NCBI GenBank assembly: GCA_019745155.1
Contig: JAIETM010000008.1
Coordinates: 62,001-126,000, forward strand
Direction: 5' to 3'
Source of the DNA: Chitinophagaceae bacterium
GTDB taxonomy: Bacteria > Bacteroidota > Bacteroidia > Chitinophagales > Chitinophagaceae
Length of the DNA stretch: 64,000 nucleotides
Shown here: piece by piece, positions 14,554 to 23,410 of the stretch
Numbering within the stretch: the first letter of the stretch is position 1
Layout: the number at the start of each line of letters is the position of its first letter
Translations under genes and position numbers: made by a program
The notes under the pieces: generated by a model
What the model saw: only the letters and a program-made list of their open reading frames with translations
Database searches by the model: none
What the model was told of the DNA's origin: nothing

Positions 14554-15801
14554 ATGTATTTACTGTTGTATAACCTGTTTTTGCGACTGTATGTAGGAGT
14601 AGCCAAGCTCATGGCCTTCCGCAATGCCAAAGCAGCCGCATGGGTAGCAGGCAGAAAGCATACCATCAGCGATTTGCAGCACTGGAAAAAAAGCAACTCC
14701 AAACCTGTTATTTGGATACACGCTGCTTCTTTAGGCGAATTTGAACAGGGCAAGCCCATTATCGAATCCATTCGGCAGCAATACCCCAACTACGCCATAC
14801 TGATCAGTTTTTTCTCCCCTTCCGGCCTAGAGCCAAGCAAGCATTATCCTCATGCAGACCATATCTGTTACTTACCTATGGATGGGAAAAAAGCAGCTAG
14901 CACATTCATCGATACTGTAGAACCGAGTCTAGCCATCTTCATTAAATATGAGTTTTGGTATTACTACCTCACCGCTTTACACAGCAGAAAGATTCCAACT
15001 TTATTAATTGCTGCTATTTTTAGAAAAGACCAACCCTTCTTTAAATGGTATGGGCAATTACACAGAAATATGCTGCAAACCTATTCGGCGATTTTTGTCC
15101 AAAACGAAAACTCATTAACACTTTTACACGAAGCTGGTTATACAGGCGAAGCCATGATTAGTGGCGACTCACGCTTTGATCGCGTAGCTGCCATCGCTGC
15201 ACAGTTCAGTCCTTTATCCATCATTGAAAACTTTATTCAAGACAGAACCACCCTTGTAGCCGGTAGCACTTGGCCAAAAGACCATACAATACTGCAAGAG
15301 TTGATTCAAGCTTTTCCTGATGTATACTTCATCGTAGCGCCACATCATGTAGATGCATCAAGTATTCAAACCGCCTGCAAACAAATACCCGAGGCAGTTT
15401 TATATGCCGATGCTCAAAAAGGAAAAACTGGTCGCGTTTTACTCATTGATCGAATTGGCCTTCTAACCAAACTCTATCACTATGCAGACATCACTTGGAT
15501 TGGCGGCGGATTTGATAAGGATGGTGTACACAATGTTTTAGAAGCTGCCGTGTATCACAAGCCTGTTTTATTTGGACCAGTCTACCATAAATACGCTGAA
15601 GCAATAGAATTGATTGAAGCTGGCGGCGCAATAGTCATGCATGACGGCGCAACTAGTAAAGCGCGTTTGAAAGCTTTGCTATCAGATGTTTCAGAGAGAA
15701 AGATGATTGGTGAAAAAGCAGGTAATTATGTTGCCAGTAAAAAAGGCGCAACGGAAAAAATCATTCACTGGATTCAATTGAATCGTCTTCTAACCAACTG
15801 A
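14554..15801 (+). CDS. waaA: 3-deoxy-D-manno-octulosonic acid (Kdo) transferase
   Basis: WaaA adds Kdo from CMP-Kdo to lipid A precursor on the inner face of the cytoplasmic membrane. The 415 residues start with a short membrane anchor (MYLLLYNLFLRLY) and contain the family motifs WIHAASLGEFEQG, the acidic residue in ASLGEFEQ being catalytic, FIKYEFWYYY, AGSTW, and the C-terminal GGGFDKDGVHNVLEAAVYHKP nucleotide-sugar site. The start at 14554 is chosen over the TTG at 14527, which lies upstream of the promoter box. The 3' end overlaps the opposite hypothetical gene by 28 bases. Presence of waaA shows that the organism makes lipopolysaccharide or a related Kdo-lipid. Confidence 0.94.
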   Translation: MYLLLYNLFLRLYVGVAKLMAFRNAKAAAWVAGRKHTISDLQHWKKSNSKPVIWIHAASLGEFEQGKPIIESIRQQYPNYAILISFFSPSGLEPSKHYPHADHICYLPMDGKKAASTFIDTVEPSLAIFIKYEFWYYYLTALHSRKIPTLLIAAIFRKDQPFFKWYGQLHRNMLQTYSAIFVQNENSLTLLHEAGYTGEAMISGDSRFDRVAAIAAQFSPLSIIENFIQDRTTLVAGSTWPKDHTILQELIQAFPDVYFIVAPHHVDASSIQTACKQIPEAVLYADAQKGKTGRVLLIDRIGLLTKLYHYADITWIGGGFDKDGVHNVLEAAVYHKPVLFGPVYHKYAEAIELIEAGGAIVMHDGATSKARLKALLSDVSERKMIGEKAGNYVASKKGATEKIIHWIQLNRLLTN

Positions 15802-16415
15802 TCGAAATGACTAACAGTTGGGTTGTTATCAGGCCAACCTAGTTTCACTTTCAATTCACGCTGTATCCAATATTCAGCTTCTGCCAAAATATTAAAGGCG
15901 TTGATGGTTTTGATACTACGCTCATACATATTCTCATCACCACGGAACAATTCATTGATGAACAAATAGCGATCATTTACACCAATACCCTTTCTCAAAT
16001 CGCGAATAGGCGCACCATTCAATACTGTTGACACTTCTACATGTGATTCTTTCAAACGGTCGTTCACACTTTCAGCTTCCCCATCAGTAAAATGACCATT
16101 CAGTTCAAATACTTCTTTAACAGGCTGATGTGCTAAGGTTGGAATTGTCACCACAGGATCGAATAGCCAACCACTGTGTTCTTCCTTTTTAACAGGTTTC
16201 GACTGCTTGGCATCCACCATCTTGATCTCTACCGGCGCCTGATGCACAGACACAACTGGCATTACTACGGACACGCCTCCACTACCCTTGACTACTTGCT
16301 GTTGTTGCATTAATTCAGTTTGCAACATTTGCACAGTAATCAACATTTTATCCGGATCAGCACCCTGCTCCAGTTGTTCTTTCAATTTATTAATCAAAGT
16401 GCCCACTCTTTCCAT
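15774..16415 (-). CDS. Conserved hypothetical protein of unknown function
   Basis: I do not recognise a named family. The start at 16415 gives 213 residues: an N-terminal helical region (MERVGTLINKLKEQLEQ..., about 1-40, coiled-coil-like), a glutamine/valine-rich linker with lysines (about 42-85), and a globular C-terminal half (about 120-213) with PIRDLRKGIGVNDRYLFIN, an NAFNILAEAEYWIQ helix and the ending LVRRRFN. The frame is open upstream to an ATG at 16496, but that version would overlap the start codon of tdk on the other strand. No signal peptide or membrane segment is seen. The C-terminal half looks the most conserved-like part. Its 3' end overlaps waaA by 28 bases. Confidence 0.7.
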   Translation of the reverse strand: MERVGTLINKLKEQLEQGADPDKMLITVQMLQTELMQQQQVVKGSGGVSVVMPVVSVHQAPVEIKMVDAKQSKPVKKEEHSGWLFDPVVTIPTLAHQPVKEVFELNGHFTDGEAESVNDRLKESHVEVSTVLNGAPIRDLRKGIGVNDRYLFINELFRGDENMYERSIKTINAFNILAEAEYWIQRELKVKLGWPDNNPTVSHFDQLVRRRFN

Positions 16416-16494
16416 GGGTAATGAGGGTTTGAGGATTATCTTTACGCGATTTCTAAAATTACATCGCTCATCTGAAATTTCGTGATTTTCAGAC

Positions 16495-17064
16495 ATGTTT
16501 ATTGAACCCAATATATCAGGAGAAAGAAGAGGCTGGATAGAAGTGATTTGCGGAAGCATGTTCAGCGGCAAGACCGAAGAACTCATTAGACGCTTGAAAA
16601 GAGCCAAAATCGCCAATCTTAAAGTAGAAATCTTTAAGCCGGCGATTGATGTGCGTTATGACGAAACACAGGTGGTAAGCCATGATGCCAATGCCATACA
16701 TTCCACGCCAATCGATAATTCGCAGAAGATTTTACTCATGATTGAGGATGTTGATGTGGTGGGTATTGATGAAGCCCAATTCTTCGATGACCAGATTATG
16801 CATGTATGTGAAACACTGGCCACACGCGGCATCAGGGTGATTGTTGCCGGGTTGGATATGGATTATATGGGCAAACCTTTTGGTCAGATGCCGAATTTGT
16901 TGGCTACTGCTGATTATATTACAAAACTCCATGCCATCTGTGTGAAGTGTGGCAATATTGCCAATATCTCCTACAGAAAAACAAAAGAGACCGGACAAGT
17001 ATTATTGGGTGAAAAAGATGTGTACGAACCAAGATGCAGAAAATGCTATCACGACGGGGACTAA
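16495..17064 (+). CDS. tdk: Thymidine kinase (type II)
   Basis: Thymidine kinase phosphorylates thymidine in the salvage pathway. The 189-residue protein has the P-loop GSMFSGKT at 20-27, the DEAQFF catalytic region near 83-90 (Glu as base), the lasso loop, and a zinc site made of CVKC and the C-terminal CRKC. The start MFIEPN is the one expected for Bacteroidota enzymes, 15-20 residues before the P-loop. It is divergent from a hypothetical gene whose farthest start codon would overlap this one (CATG at 16494-16497). Its stop shares the bases CTAA with the stop of the next gene on the opposite strand. Confidence 0.95.
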   Translation: MFIEPNISGERRGWIEVICGSMFSGKTEELIRRLKRAKIANLKVEIFKPAIDVRYDETQVVSHDANAIHSTPIDNSQKILLMIEDVDVVGIDEAQFFDDQIMHVCETLATRGIRVIVAGLDMDYMGKPFGQMPNLLATADYITKLHAICVKCGNIANISYRKTKETGQVLLGEKDVYEPRCRKCYHDGD

Positions 17065-18188
17065 AATGCATCGCCCAACCGTGCATAAAAACCGAAATTG
17101 CCTAATCGGGTATATCCTACATCAATTCTGGCATAGATCTTCTTCTCTTTATTCAGTAATACACGAACGCCGCCACCGGCTGCTGATTCCATATTACTCA
17201 AACGCATGGATGAAAGCGTTGGTGCTGTTTGGCCCGCACTCATGAATGCAGCAAGTACCAAAAAGCGACCAAGCGGCTGTCGATATTCTACTTGAGCAGC
17301 CAATAATTGGTTATCGCGAAATCTTCCTTGAAAATATCCACGCATAATCATATTACTTCCCAAACGACTTTTCTCCAACAAAGGCACTTCTCCGGAAGCC
17401 AGATTACCGATTGCCTGAAAGCACAATAAACCTTTGGTAGCTTTGATCAAATTATACTGGCGTATATCAACATTATATTGCTGGAATGCATACTGTCCGC
17501 CGAGCGCATTCATGTAAAACAATGCATTGAATGCTGCATACCAGGCTTCACCTGAGGGACTAAACTGATTATCACGATGATCAAACAATACAACCGGACC
17601 AATACCAAACACAGTACTTCCATTTGCACCGACTATATTGTTCACTTTCACAGTAGTATCACCCGACAATCGCATATTGGTAATGCGGTTATAATTCAAA
17701 GCAAAACCAAGGAAAGACTGTTTACCGAAATTCTTTGCAAAAGTGTTTCTAAAATAAGTGCGGTAATACTGTAATTCCCTGAAACGATCATTGTCACCAG
17801 ATGGTGAAGTCAATGTCCAGAAACGCTCATAAAAATCAGCAAACCCCGTAGCACCATTGATAAAATATTTTTCCTGATTGGTATAAATACTCCAGCTGGC
17901 CTGAATCGTTGTTTGCTTACGACTAGTATACCTAAACTCCAACCCTGCTAGTGAATTACGTGTCGTTGCCTTTGACGCACTATCACCAGCATTGAAAAAA
18001 TAGTTGAGATTAAAGCCTACGGACAAGCCTGTCTCTGGCGAATAGGAAGCGACAGGAACAGGAAGCACTTTCAAATTCAGGTTTACCAAAGAATCTGGAT
18101 GCAATTTCTTCCAAATGGGCGTTTTATGCTGGGCATGCAGTTTTGCGATGATAAAAAAGCCCAACATGAGAACAAGCCTGTACTTCAT
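17061..18188 (-). CDS. BamA/TamA (Omp85)-like outer membrane protein
   Basis: The 375-residue protein has a signal peptide ([20 protein letters not shown]) and an outer-membrane beta-barrel pattern of alternating hydrophobic residues with aromatic ends. The segment [18 protein letters not shown] and the ending [18 protein letters not shown] fit the bacterial surface antigen (D15) barrel domain. No POTRA domains precede the barrel, so it is the short barrel-only type, not BamA itself. The substrate or role is unknown. Convergent with tdk with a 4-base overlap of stop codons. A promoter box lies right before the start. Confidence 0.78.
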   Translation of the reverse strand: MKYRLVLMLGFFIIAKLHAQHKTPIWKKLHPDSLVNLNLKVLPVPVASYSPETGLSVGFNLNYFFNAGDSASKATTRNSLAGLEFRYTSRKQTTIQASWSIYTNQEKYFINGATGFADFYERFWTLTSPSGDNDRFRELQYYRTYFRNTFAKNFGKQSFLGFALNYNRITNMRLSGDTTVKVNNIVGANGSTVFGIGPVVLFDHRDNQFSPSGEAWYAAFNALFYMNALGGQYAFQQYNVDIRQYNLIKATKGLLCFQAIGNLASGEVPLLEKSRLGSNMIMRGYFQGRFRDNQLLAAQVEYRQPLGRFLVLAAFMSAGQTAPTLSSMRLSNMESAAGGGVRVLLNKEKKIYARIDVGYTRLGNFGFYARLGDAF

Positions 18189-18192
18189 GCTA

Positions 18193-18200
18193 CAAACATA
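18193..18200 (-). promoter_or_regulatory. Minus-7 box of the Omp85-like gene
   Basis: TATGTTTG on the minus strand fits TAnnTTTG and ends 4 bases before the ATG at 18188. Confidence 0.65.
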
Positions 18201-18261
18201 ACTTCAATTCATTGAACGGAAAAGAAATGGCCTTTCCCTGAAGAAGTCCTTACTTTGTAGC

Positions 18262-18924
18262 ATGCGTGGTAGCATACAACATATTACAGCACTCATAAAG
18301 AAGGATTTCTTATTAGAGTGGCGACAGCAATACACACTCTTTGGCGTTTTGCTCTATGTTGCTTCCACCATTTTTGTTGCATACTTATCAATGGGGCAAC
18401 CTGAAGCAACAACCTGGAATGCCTTATTTTGGATCATTCAGCTCTTTGTTTGCGTGAATGCTGTAGCCAAAAGCTTTTTGCAAGAAGGTCGAGGCAGGAT
18501 GTTATACTTCTATTCTATTGCCGGCGCACGCGATTTCATTTTGAGCAAGCTACTCTTTAACGCCCTGTTGATGTTGGTGATGAGTATTTTGGCATTGGCG
18601 ATTTATGCATTATTGCTAGGCAGTCCGCTAGAGCACTTTTTTACTTTTCTTGGCATCACCATATTGGGAGGTGTCAGTATCAGCCTGGTCTTTACTTTTC
18701 TTGCAGCCATCGCTGCGAAAGCACAACAACAATCTGCCATGATGGCCATCATGGGTTTTCCCATCATCGTACCTCAATTGTTGCTTTTGATGAAAATATC
18801 ATCAGTTGCTTTTGCAGATGTGGTGCAAGGCGGCTTTTGGCAAATGGCCGGCACGTTGGTAGGTTTGGACCTGCTCGTTATCGCACTGGCCATTATACTC
18901 TTTCCTTTTTTGTGGAAGGATTAG
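18262..18924 (+). CDS. ccmB: Heme exporter protein CcmB
   Basis: CcmB is the membrane subunit of the CcmABCD complex used in system I cytochrome c maturation. The 220 residues contain about six hydrophobic segments and the conserved N-terminal part ALIKKDFLLEWRQQ, then FVCVNAVAKSFLQEGRGRMLYFYSIAG, which match the family (the E.R...L.Y motif follows the second span). It has a promoter-like TACTTTGT 4 bases before its ATG. CcmC and CcmD lie 5 kb away on the other strand, which is a split of genes usually near each other. Its stop shares TTAG with the stop of the AMP nucleosidase gene. Confidence 0.88.
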   Translation: MRGSIQHITALIKKDFLLEWRQQYTLFGVLLYVASTIFVAYLSMGQPEATTWNALFWIIQLFVCVNAVAKSFLQEGRGRMLYFYSIAGARDFILSKLLFNALLMLVMSILALAIYALLLGSPLEHFFTFLGITILGGVSISLVFTFLAAIAAKAQQQSAMMAIMGFPIIVPQLLLLMKISSVAFADVVQGGFWQMAGTLVGLDLLVIALAIILFPFLWKD

Positions 18925-19691
18925 AAGCGCAGGTGTTTTACAGTTAGACCGTTATTGATCAGCTGCTTCAGCGAATCGATACCAATCTGCAAATGGCGGT
19001 CAACAAATTTTTCTGTCACTTTCTTATCACTAACACTGGTCTTCACACCTTCTGGCACCATTGGCTGGTCGCTTACCAACAACAGTGCACCGGTTGGAAT
19101 ATGATTGAAAAAGCCTACGGAGAAAATTGTAGCAGTTTCCATATCAATACCCATGGCACGTACTTTCCTCAAATAGTTCTTAAACTCGTTGTCATGTTCC
19201 CAAACCCTACGGTTGGTGGTATATACTGTACCAGTCCAATAATCCACACCATAATCACGGATGGTCGTTGATATCGCTTTTTCCAGGGCGAATGAAGGAA
19301 GCGCGGGCACTTCAGGCGGGAAATAGTCATTACTGGTACCCTCACCTCTGATAGCAGCGATTGGCAGAATCAAATCACCCAGCTTATTCTTCCTTTTCAA
19401 TCCGCCACATTTACCCAAGAACAAGACAGCTTTAGGTGCAATAGCACTTAACAAATCCATTACTGTTGCAGCAGAAGCACTACCCATACCAAAATTGATG
19501 ATGGTAATACCATTGGCAGTTGCACATTGATAAGGTTTATCTAGACCGATCACTTTAACCTTGTTCAGTTTGGCAAACATATGCACGTAGTTGCCAAAAT
19601 TGGTCAGCAAAATATACTTTCCGAAATTTTCCAGACTTTCACCCGTATAGCGGGGTAACCAGTTTTTGACAATCTCATCTTTCGTTTTCAT
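18921..19691 (-). CDS. amn: AMP nucleosidase
   Basis: AMP nucleosidase splits AMP into adenine and ribose 5-phosphate and so limits the adenylate pool. The 256 residues fall in the nucleoside phosphorylase/hydrolase superfamily: GMGSASAATVMDLL (phosphate/ribose loop), FLGKCGGL, the base-binding MGIDMETATIF and LLLVSDQPM with the catalytic Asp. The short length (no N-terminal domain of the E. coli enzyme) is the usual form in Bacteroidota. A related MTA/SAH nucleosidase is less likely because of the IDMET context and the length. Confidence 0.85.
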   Translation of the reverse strand: MKTKDEIVKNWLPRYTGESLENFGKYILLTNFGNYVHMFAKLNKVKVIGLDKPYQCATANGITIINFGMGSASAATVMDLLSAIAPKAVLFLGKCGGLKRKNKLGDLILPIAAIRGEGTSNDYFPPEVPALPSFALEKAISTTIRDYGVDYWTGTVYTTNRRVWEHDNEFKNYLRKVRAMGIDMETATIFSVGFFNHIPTGALLLVSDQPMVPEGVKTSVSDKKVTEKFVDRHLQIGIDSLKQLINNGLTVKHLRF

Positions 19692-19726
19692 ATTGCAGAC
19701 TTTAGGTGTTTTGTGCTACCTGCTCC

Positions 19727-19734
19727 TATCTTTG
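19727..19734 (+). promoter_or_regulatory. Minus-7 box of the HsdR_N-type gene
   Basis: TATCTTTG fits TAnnTTTG and leaves a leader of about 40 bases before the ATG at 19781. Confidence 0.55.
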
Positions 19735-19780
19735 AACAGATTAATCAGCTAAAATAACGAAAACCTTCCTCTCTGCAAGC

Positions 19781-20218
19781 ATGATTCACTTAGAATATCC
19801 CAAATACAATTTCACCATTCAACTGCAAGCTGGGAAGGAAATGATCTTTGATCCCATCCGAAAGAAATATGTGCGTTTAACACCTGAAGAATGGGTACGC
19901 CAGAATTTGTTACAATACCTGATGCAGGTGAAACAGTATCCGGGAAGTATGATGGCGATAGAAAAAGCAATTTCGGTGAATGGCGTTAATAGAAGATTTG
20001 ACATTGTTATATACCAACAAGAACAACCATGGTTGTTGATTGAATGTAAAGAACCTGATCAAGCATTGAATGCTTTAGTCGCGCAGCAAATGCTCAGCTA
20101 TAAATCTGTTTTACCCTCTGTCAATTATTTATGCATCAGCAATGGGAATGATACCCTGTTATGGAAAATCCATCAAGGCAATACTGAAGCGCAAAATGTT
20201 TTTCCTGATTGGATCTAA
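19781..20218 (+). CDS. Small PD-(D/E)XK nuclease-like protein (HsdR N-terminal domain family)
   Basis: The 145-residue protein is a single domain related to the N-terminal nuclease domain of type I restriction subunit HsdR. The active-site pattern is visible: an Asp in RRFDIVIY followed by ECKEP (the (D/E)XK element) about 16 residues later, with flanking hydrophobic strands. No helicase domain follows, and no hsdM or hsdS gene is near, so it is not a restriction system. Standalone proteins of this type are common in Bacteroidota, without a known role that I can name. The stop is directly next to that of the convergent vWA-like gene. Confidence 0.75.
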   Translation: MIHLEYPKYNFTIQLQAGKEMIFDPIRKKYVRLTPEEWVRQNLLQYLMQVKQYPGSMMAIEKAISVNGVNRRFDIVIYQQEQPWLLIECKEPDQALNALVAQQMLSYKSVLPSVNYLCISNGNDTLLWKIHQGNTEAQNVFPDWI

Positions 20219-21670
20219 TTAACGAAGTACGAGTACAGCCCTACCATTCACCATCTGATAGGTTCGCCCTTTGATTGTTTGCTTCTCACCTTTACGCAAC
20301 TTTGATAAGTCGCCAATATCTTCCTGCATATAATGTAAGCTTCCTCCAGTTTGTACAGCAATGGTGATATAGTCTGGATGTGGCCCCAATTCAGAGCCGC
20401 AGACAATTACTTTTACTGGCTGTTTTAATTTAGGTAACAATTCAAGATCACGCACAGGCGCCCAACTATCTGCAACAAGTACCAGATCGCCGTACTGACT
20501 GCAATGATTCACTGCATATAACAAAGCTTCACAATTATTTTCCTGTAAATCGCCTCCACTACCCTTGAGCATGGTTGCTTGTATCAGCTCACTAATCTGA
20601 TACACATCCTTGAAATAATCCCCATACACACCACCAACTTTACCAGTCTTCTTTTCTTGATCAGGCATAGCATCACCATCATTAAAGCATACCAAGTATC
20701 TGAGGTTATGCTCAGAACTTTCATCTGCCAACCACTGAATGATTTGCGCCGTATATGGACTCATGCTTGCTGTTACATCTGCAACAAGCAGCATGTCTTT
20801 AAATCTGTTGCGTTTAAACACCTGTATCACCGTCGAATCAGGAATAATCGCTCTTGGCTTTGGAGGCGATGCATCAATAGCTAACTTTTGCTTTTCTATA
20901 GGTGGCGCCAATATCAGGTATAAGGAATCCTGATCCCTTAGAATCATTTTATCTCTTTCAGAAATAATCTCTTCTTGTACAGCTTTTCGGGCAGTAATTG
21001 CAACAAGGGTATCACCCACTTGCATTTTTTTGATTTGCTTTTCCTTATGCCTACTGATATCTTTTATGCCACGCTTCATATACATACCCCTATCAGCTGG
21101 TCTTCCGCCAGTTAGCGGTATAGCATCCCATTTCCGTAGCTTATCATTTTTAGGTTCTGGTGGCTCTTTTTTTTCAGGCGTAACTGACTGAATCAGGCTG
21201 ATTTCTTTTTTGGTCAATTCTGAGGTAACAGGTTTTCGATAATTAATCACAAAACCATGCATCATGAAGGAAGCACTGAGCTTATCGTATCCATCCATTT
21301 GTCTGATCACCTGCCAGCGCGTATTAGGGTTAGATAAGGCGTAGGGAATCAGTTTACACAAATGCTGGAATCTTCTCCTATTCAAAGGTTTTAAATCCTG
21401 ATTGGCTGGGTAGTCTGTAAACAAGAGATCCACGGACAAGATTTCTGCATGACGTAATTCATAAAAGCCCATCGTATCCAGAATCTCACTCTTGCCAAAA
21501 TCCATGGGCAGAAACATACTCTCATTGCCAGTAGCCGGTTGTTTATAAGTTGGTATACGCAATATCTTATTGGCTAGAATGGAATCAACAAAACCCGGCT
21601 TATACTGTGCTGTAGCAACAAGCACAGAGCAGCAAAACACAATCGTCACAAAGGTTTTACAGGGCAGCAT
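20219..21670 (-). CDS. Secreted protein with a vWA-like domain, function unknown
   Basis: The 483-residue protein has a signal peptide (MLPCKTFVTIVFCCSVLVATAQ). Residues 23-150 hold a region of unknown fold with many aromatic and basic residues; 160-290 is charged and proline-rich. From about 290 a von Willebrand A-like domain follows: LLVADVTASMSPY has DVTAS at 298-302, a variant of the DxSxS metal site, then LRYLVCFNDGDAMPD, LKGSGGDLQENNCEALL (threonine position occupied by Gly/Asp) and DLVLVADSW. The last 50 residues contain KVIVCGSELG and a beta-rich end. It resembles extracytoplasmic vWA proteins, but I do not recognise a named family. Its own gene unit is flanked by convergent stops and by gdhA. 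Confidence 0.7.
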   Translation of the reverse strand: MLPCKTFVTIVFCCSVLVATAQYKPGFVDSILANKILRIPTYKQPATGNESMFLPMDFGKSEILDTMGFYELRHAEILSVDLLFTDYPANQDLKPLNRRRFQHLCKLIPYALSNPNTRWQVIRQMDGYDKLSASFMMHGFVINYRKPVTSELTKKEISLIQSVTPEKKEPPEPKNDKLRKWDAIPLTGGRPADRGMYMKRGIKDISRHKEKQIKKMQVGDTLVAITARKAVQEEIISERDKMILRDQDSLYLILAPPIEKQKLAIDASPPKPRAIIPDSTVIQVFKRNRFKDMLLVADVTASMSPYTAQIIQWLADESSEHNLRYLVCFNDGDAMPDQEKKTGKVGGVYGDYFKDVYQISELIQATMLKGSGGDLQENNCEALLYAVNHCSQYGDLVLVADSWAPVRDLELLPKLKQPVKVIVCGSELGPHPDYITIAVQTGGSLHYMQEDIGDLSKLRKGEKQTIKGRTYQMVNGRAVLVLR

Positions 21671-21703
21671 GGTTCACTCAATTTACTAAATCCTTTTTGT
21701 GCA

Positions 21704-21734
21704 ACAAAAAAGCCATCTCAGTAGAGATGGCTTT
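21704..21734 (-). terminator. Intrinsic terminator after glutamate dehydrogenase
   Basis: An 11-bp perfect stem (AAAGCCATCTC 21709-21719 with GAGATGGCTTT 21724-21734, loop AGTA) is followed by a T-run on the minus strand. Confidence 0.9.
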
Positions 21735-21754
21735 AACAATCTTATAGGGCAATA

Positions 21755-23173
21755 TTATGGGAAGATACCCAGCTCAGCGTAGCTAGTACCAACTTTATTG
21801 ATCGCAACCACATAAGCCGCAGTACGCATATCAGGAATCTCCGGATTGCTCTTCCAGCAGTCCATTACTTCTCTGGTAGCAGAGATCATGGATTCTTCCA
21901 AACCGCTATGCACCAAATCCACTTCATCTGCACCATGAAGAATCATGCTGCGTTCTTTTTCGCCTACTTGCTTACCAGTTAGAGATTCAATCTGACCAAG
22001 GATATGTCCGTTCATATTCTCAGTAAAACGCTTTTCCATACGACCATAACGCACGTGGCTTAAGTTCTTCAGCCACTCGAAGTAGGATACAGTAACACCG
22101 CCGGCATTCAGGTACATATCTGGAATACAGAGGATGCCTTTTTTCGCAAATACTTCATCAGCTTCTGGTGTACAAGGACCATTAGCAGCTTCACCTACAA
22201 TCTTAGCCTTGATTCTGTCTGCATTTTCACCATTGATTACGTTTTCCAAAGCTGCAGGAATCAGGATATCACATTCCAGTTCCAAAGCGTCGCCACTCTT
22301 GGTGATATTGGTTGCACCAGGGAAGTTCAGAATTGAACCAGTTTTCTTTCTGTGCTGGAATACTTCTTCTTCATTCAAGCCATCAGGGTTCATGATCGCA
22401 CCTTCGTATTCAGCGATCGCAATCACTTTAGAGCCGTGCTCACGGAAATATTTTGCTGAGTGATAACCAACGTTACCCAAACCTTGCACTACCACACGCT
22501 TACCTTCTACACCAGTTGTTAATCCCAACTTAGCCATTACATCAGGCATACTACACACTTCACGAACACCGAAGAATACGCCCAAACCTGTTGCTTCTTT
22601 ACGGCCACGTACACCACCTTGTGTGATTGGCTTACCGGTAACACAACCAGCAGCATCAATTTCACCAGGTCTCAGTGATTGGTAAGTATCCACGATCCAA
22701 GCCATTTCACGCTCACCTGTACCATAATCAGGTGCAGGTACATCAGTACCAGGTCCGATGAAGTTTTTCTTCACCAATTCTGCTGTATAACGACGGGTGA
22801 TTTTTTCTAACTCATATGCTGAGTGTTTTCTTGGGTTGATCTTGATACCACCCTTACCACCACCAAAAGGCACATTTACAATGGCACACTTATAGGTCAT
22901 CAAGGCAGCCAAAGCCATTACTTCATCCTGATTCACTTCTTCGCTAAAACGAATACCACCCTTACAAGGTGTTTTGTGATGAGAGTGCTGCACACGGTAT
23001 GCTTCAATAACTTCAATACGTCCATCATCCATCTTTACCGGGAAGCGCATGCTGTAAATACTGTTACATGCTTTAATCTGCTCCAGCAAGCCTTTCTCCC
23101 ATTTGGTAAATTTGGTTGCCTTGTCAAAGCTTCTTTCAACACTTTGAAAGAAACTGTAGTTTGTTCCAGACAT
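21755..23173 (-). CDS. gdhA: Glu/Leu/Phe/Val dehydrogenase, glutamate dehydrogenase type
   Basis: The enzyme interconverts glutamate with 2-oxoglutarate and ammonia. The 472 residues carry the family block PCKGGIRFSEEVNQDEVMALAALMTYK, with the catalytic lysine in PFGGGKGGI, DVPAPDYGTGEREMAW, the Rossmann motif GLGNVGYHSAKYF and GEAANGPCTPEADEVF. The AN-P pattern supports glutamate; coenzyme preference (NAD or NADP) cannot be read with certainty. It has its own terminator. The C-terminal half has the TAAYV...INKVG ending usual for family members in this group. Confidence 0.92.
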   Translation of the reverse strand: MSGTNYSFFQSVERSFDKATKFTKWEKGLLEQIKACNSIYSMRFPVKMDDGRIEVIEAYRVQHSHHKTPCKGGIRFSEEVNQDEVMALAALMTYKCAIVNVPFGGGKGGIKINPRKHSAYELEKITRRYTAELVKKNFIGPGTDVPAPDYGTGEREMAWIVDTYQSLRPGEIDAAGCVTGKPITQGGVRGRKEATGLGVFFGVREVCSMPDVMAKLGLTTGVEGKRVVVQGLGNVGYHSAKYFREHGSKVIAIAEYEGAIMNPDGLNEEEVFQHRKKTGSILNFPGATNITKSGDALELECDILIPAALENVINGENADRIKAKIVGEAANGPCTPEADEVFAKKGILCIPDMYLNAGGVTVSYFEWLKNLSHVRYGRMEKRFTENMNGHILGQIESLTGKQVGEKERSMILHGADEVDLVHSGLEESMISATREVMDCWKSNPEIPDMRTAAYVVAINKVGTSYAELGIFP

Positions 23174-23212
23174 GATCAGAGATTTTGTTTTATAAATGGT
23201 TCAATCGTTAGA

Positions 23213-23410
23213 CTATTTTTCTAAGCGTGAGATCTTTTTATCAACGCGCCAAACATACACAAACAGGCCCAGCAAAATCACCAATACCACTACCATCACC
23301 ACATAGATTTTTCCATTGCTGCGCATGACATCAGTTTGCTCCTGTGCATTAGCAACAAGTGCCATAAACATGGCCAAAACTGAAAGCAGGTAGTGTTTAC
23401 GATTATGCAT
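23213..23410 (-). CDS. CcmD-like small membrane protein
   Basis: The 65-residue protein starts at 23410 (MHNRKHYLL), overlapping the end of ccmC by 8 bases. It has an N-terminal hydrophobic/signal-like segment ending ANAQEQ, then a single span (about residues 35-56, KIYVVMVVVLVILLGLFVYV) and a short basic tail (RVDKKISRLEK). Position right after CcmC and the one-span-plus-basic-tail form fit CcmD, which links CcmC and CcmE in heme delivery. Sequence conservation in CcmD is weak, so the call rests on context and topology. The longer start at 23440 lies inside ccmC and is less likely. Confidence 0.7.
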   Translation of the reverse strand: MHNRKHYLLSVLAMFMALVANAQEQTDVMRSNGKIYVVMVVVLVILLGLFVYVWRVDKKISRLEK

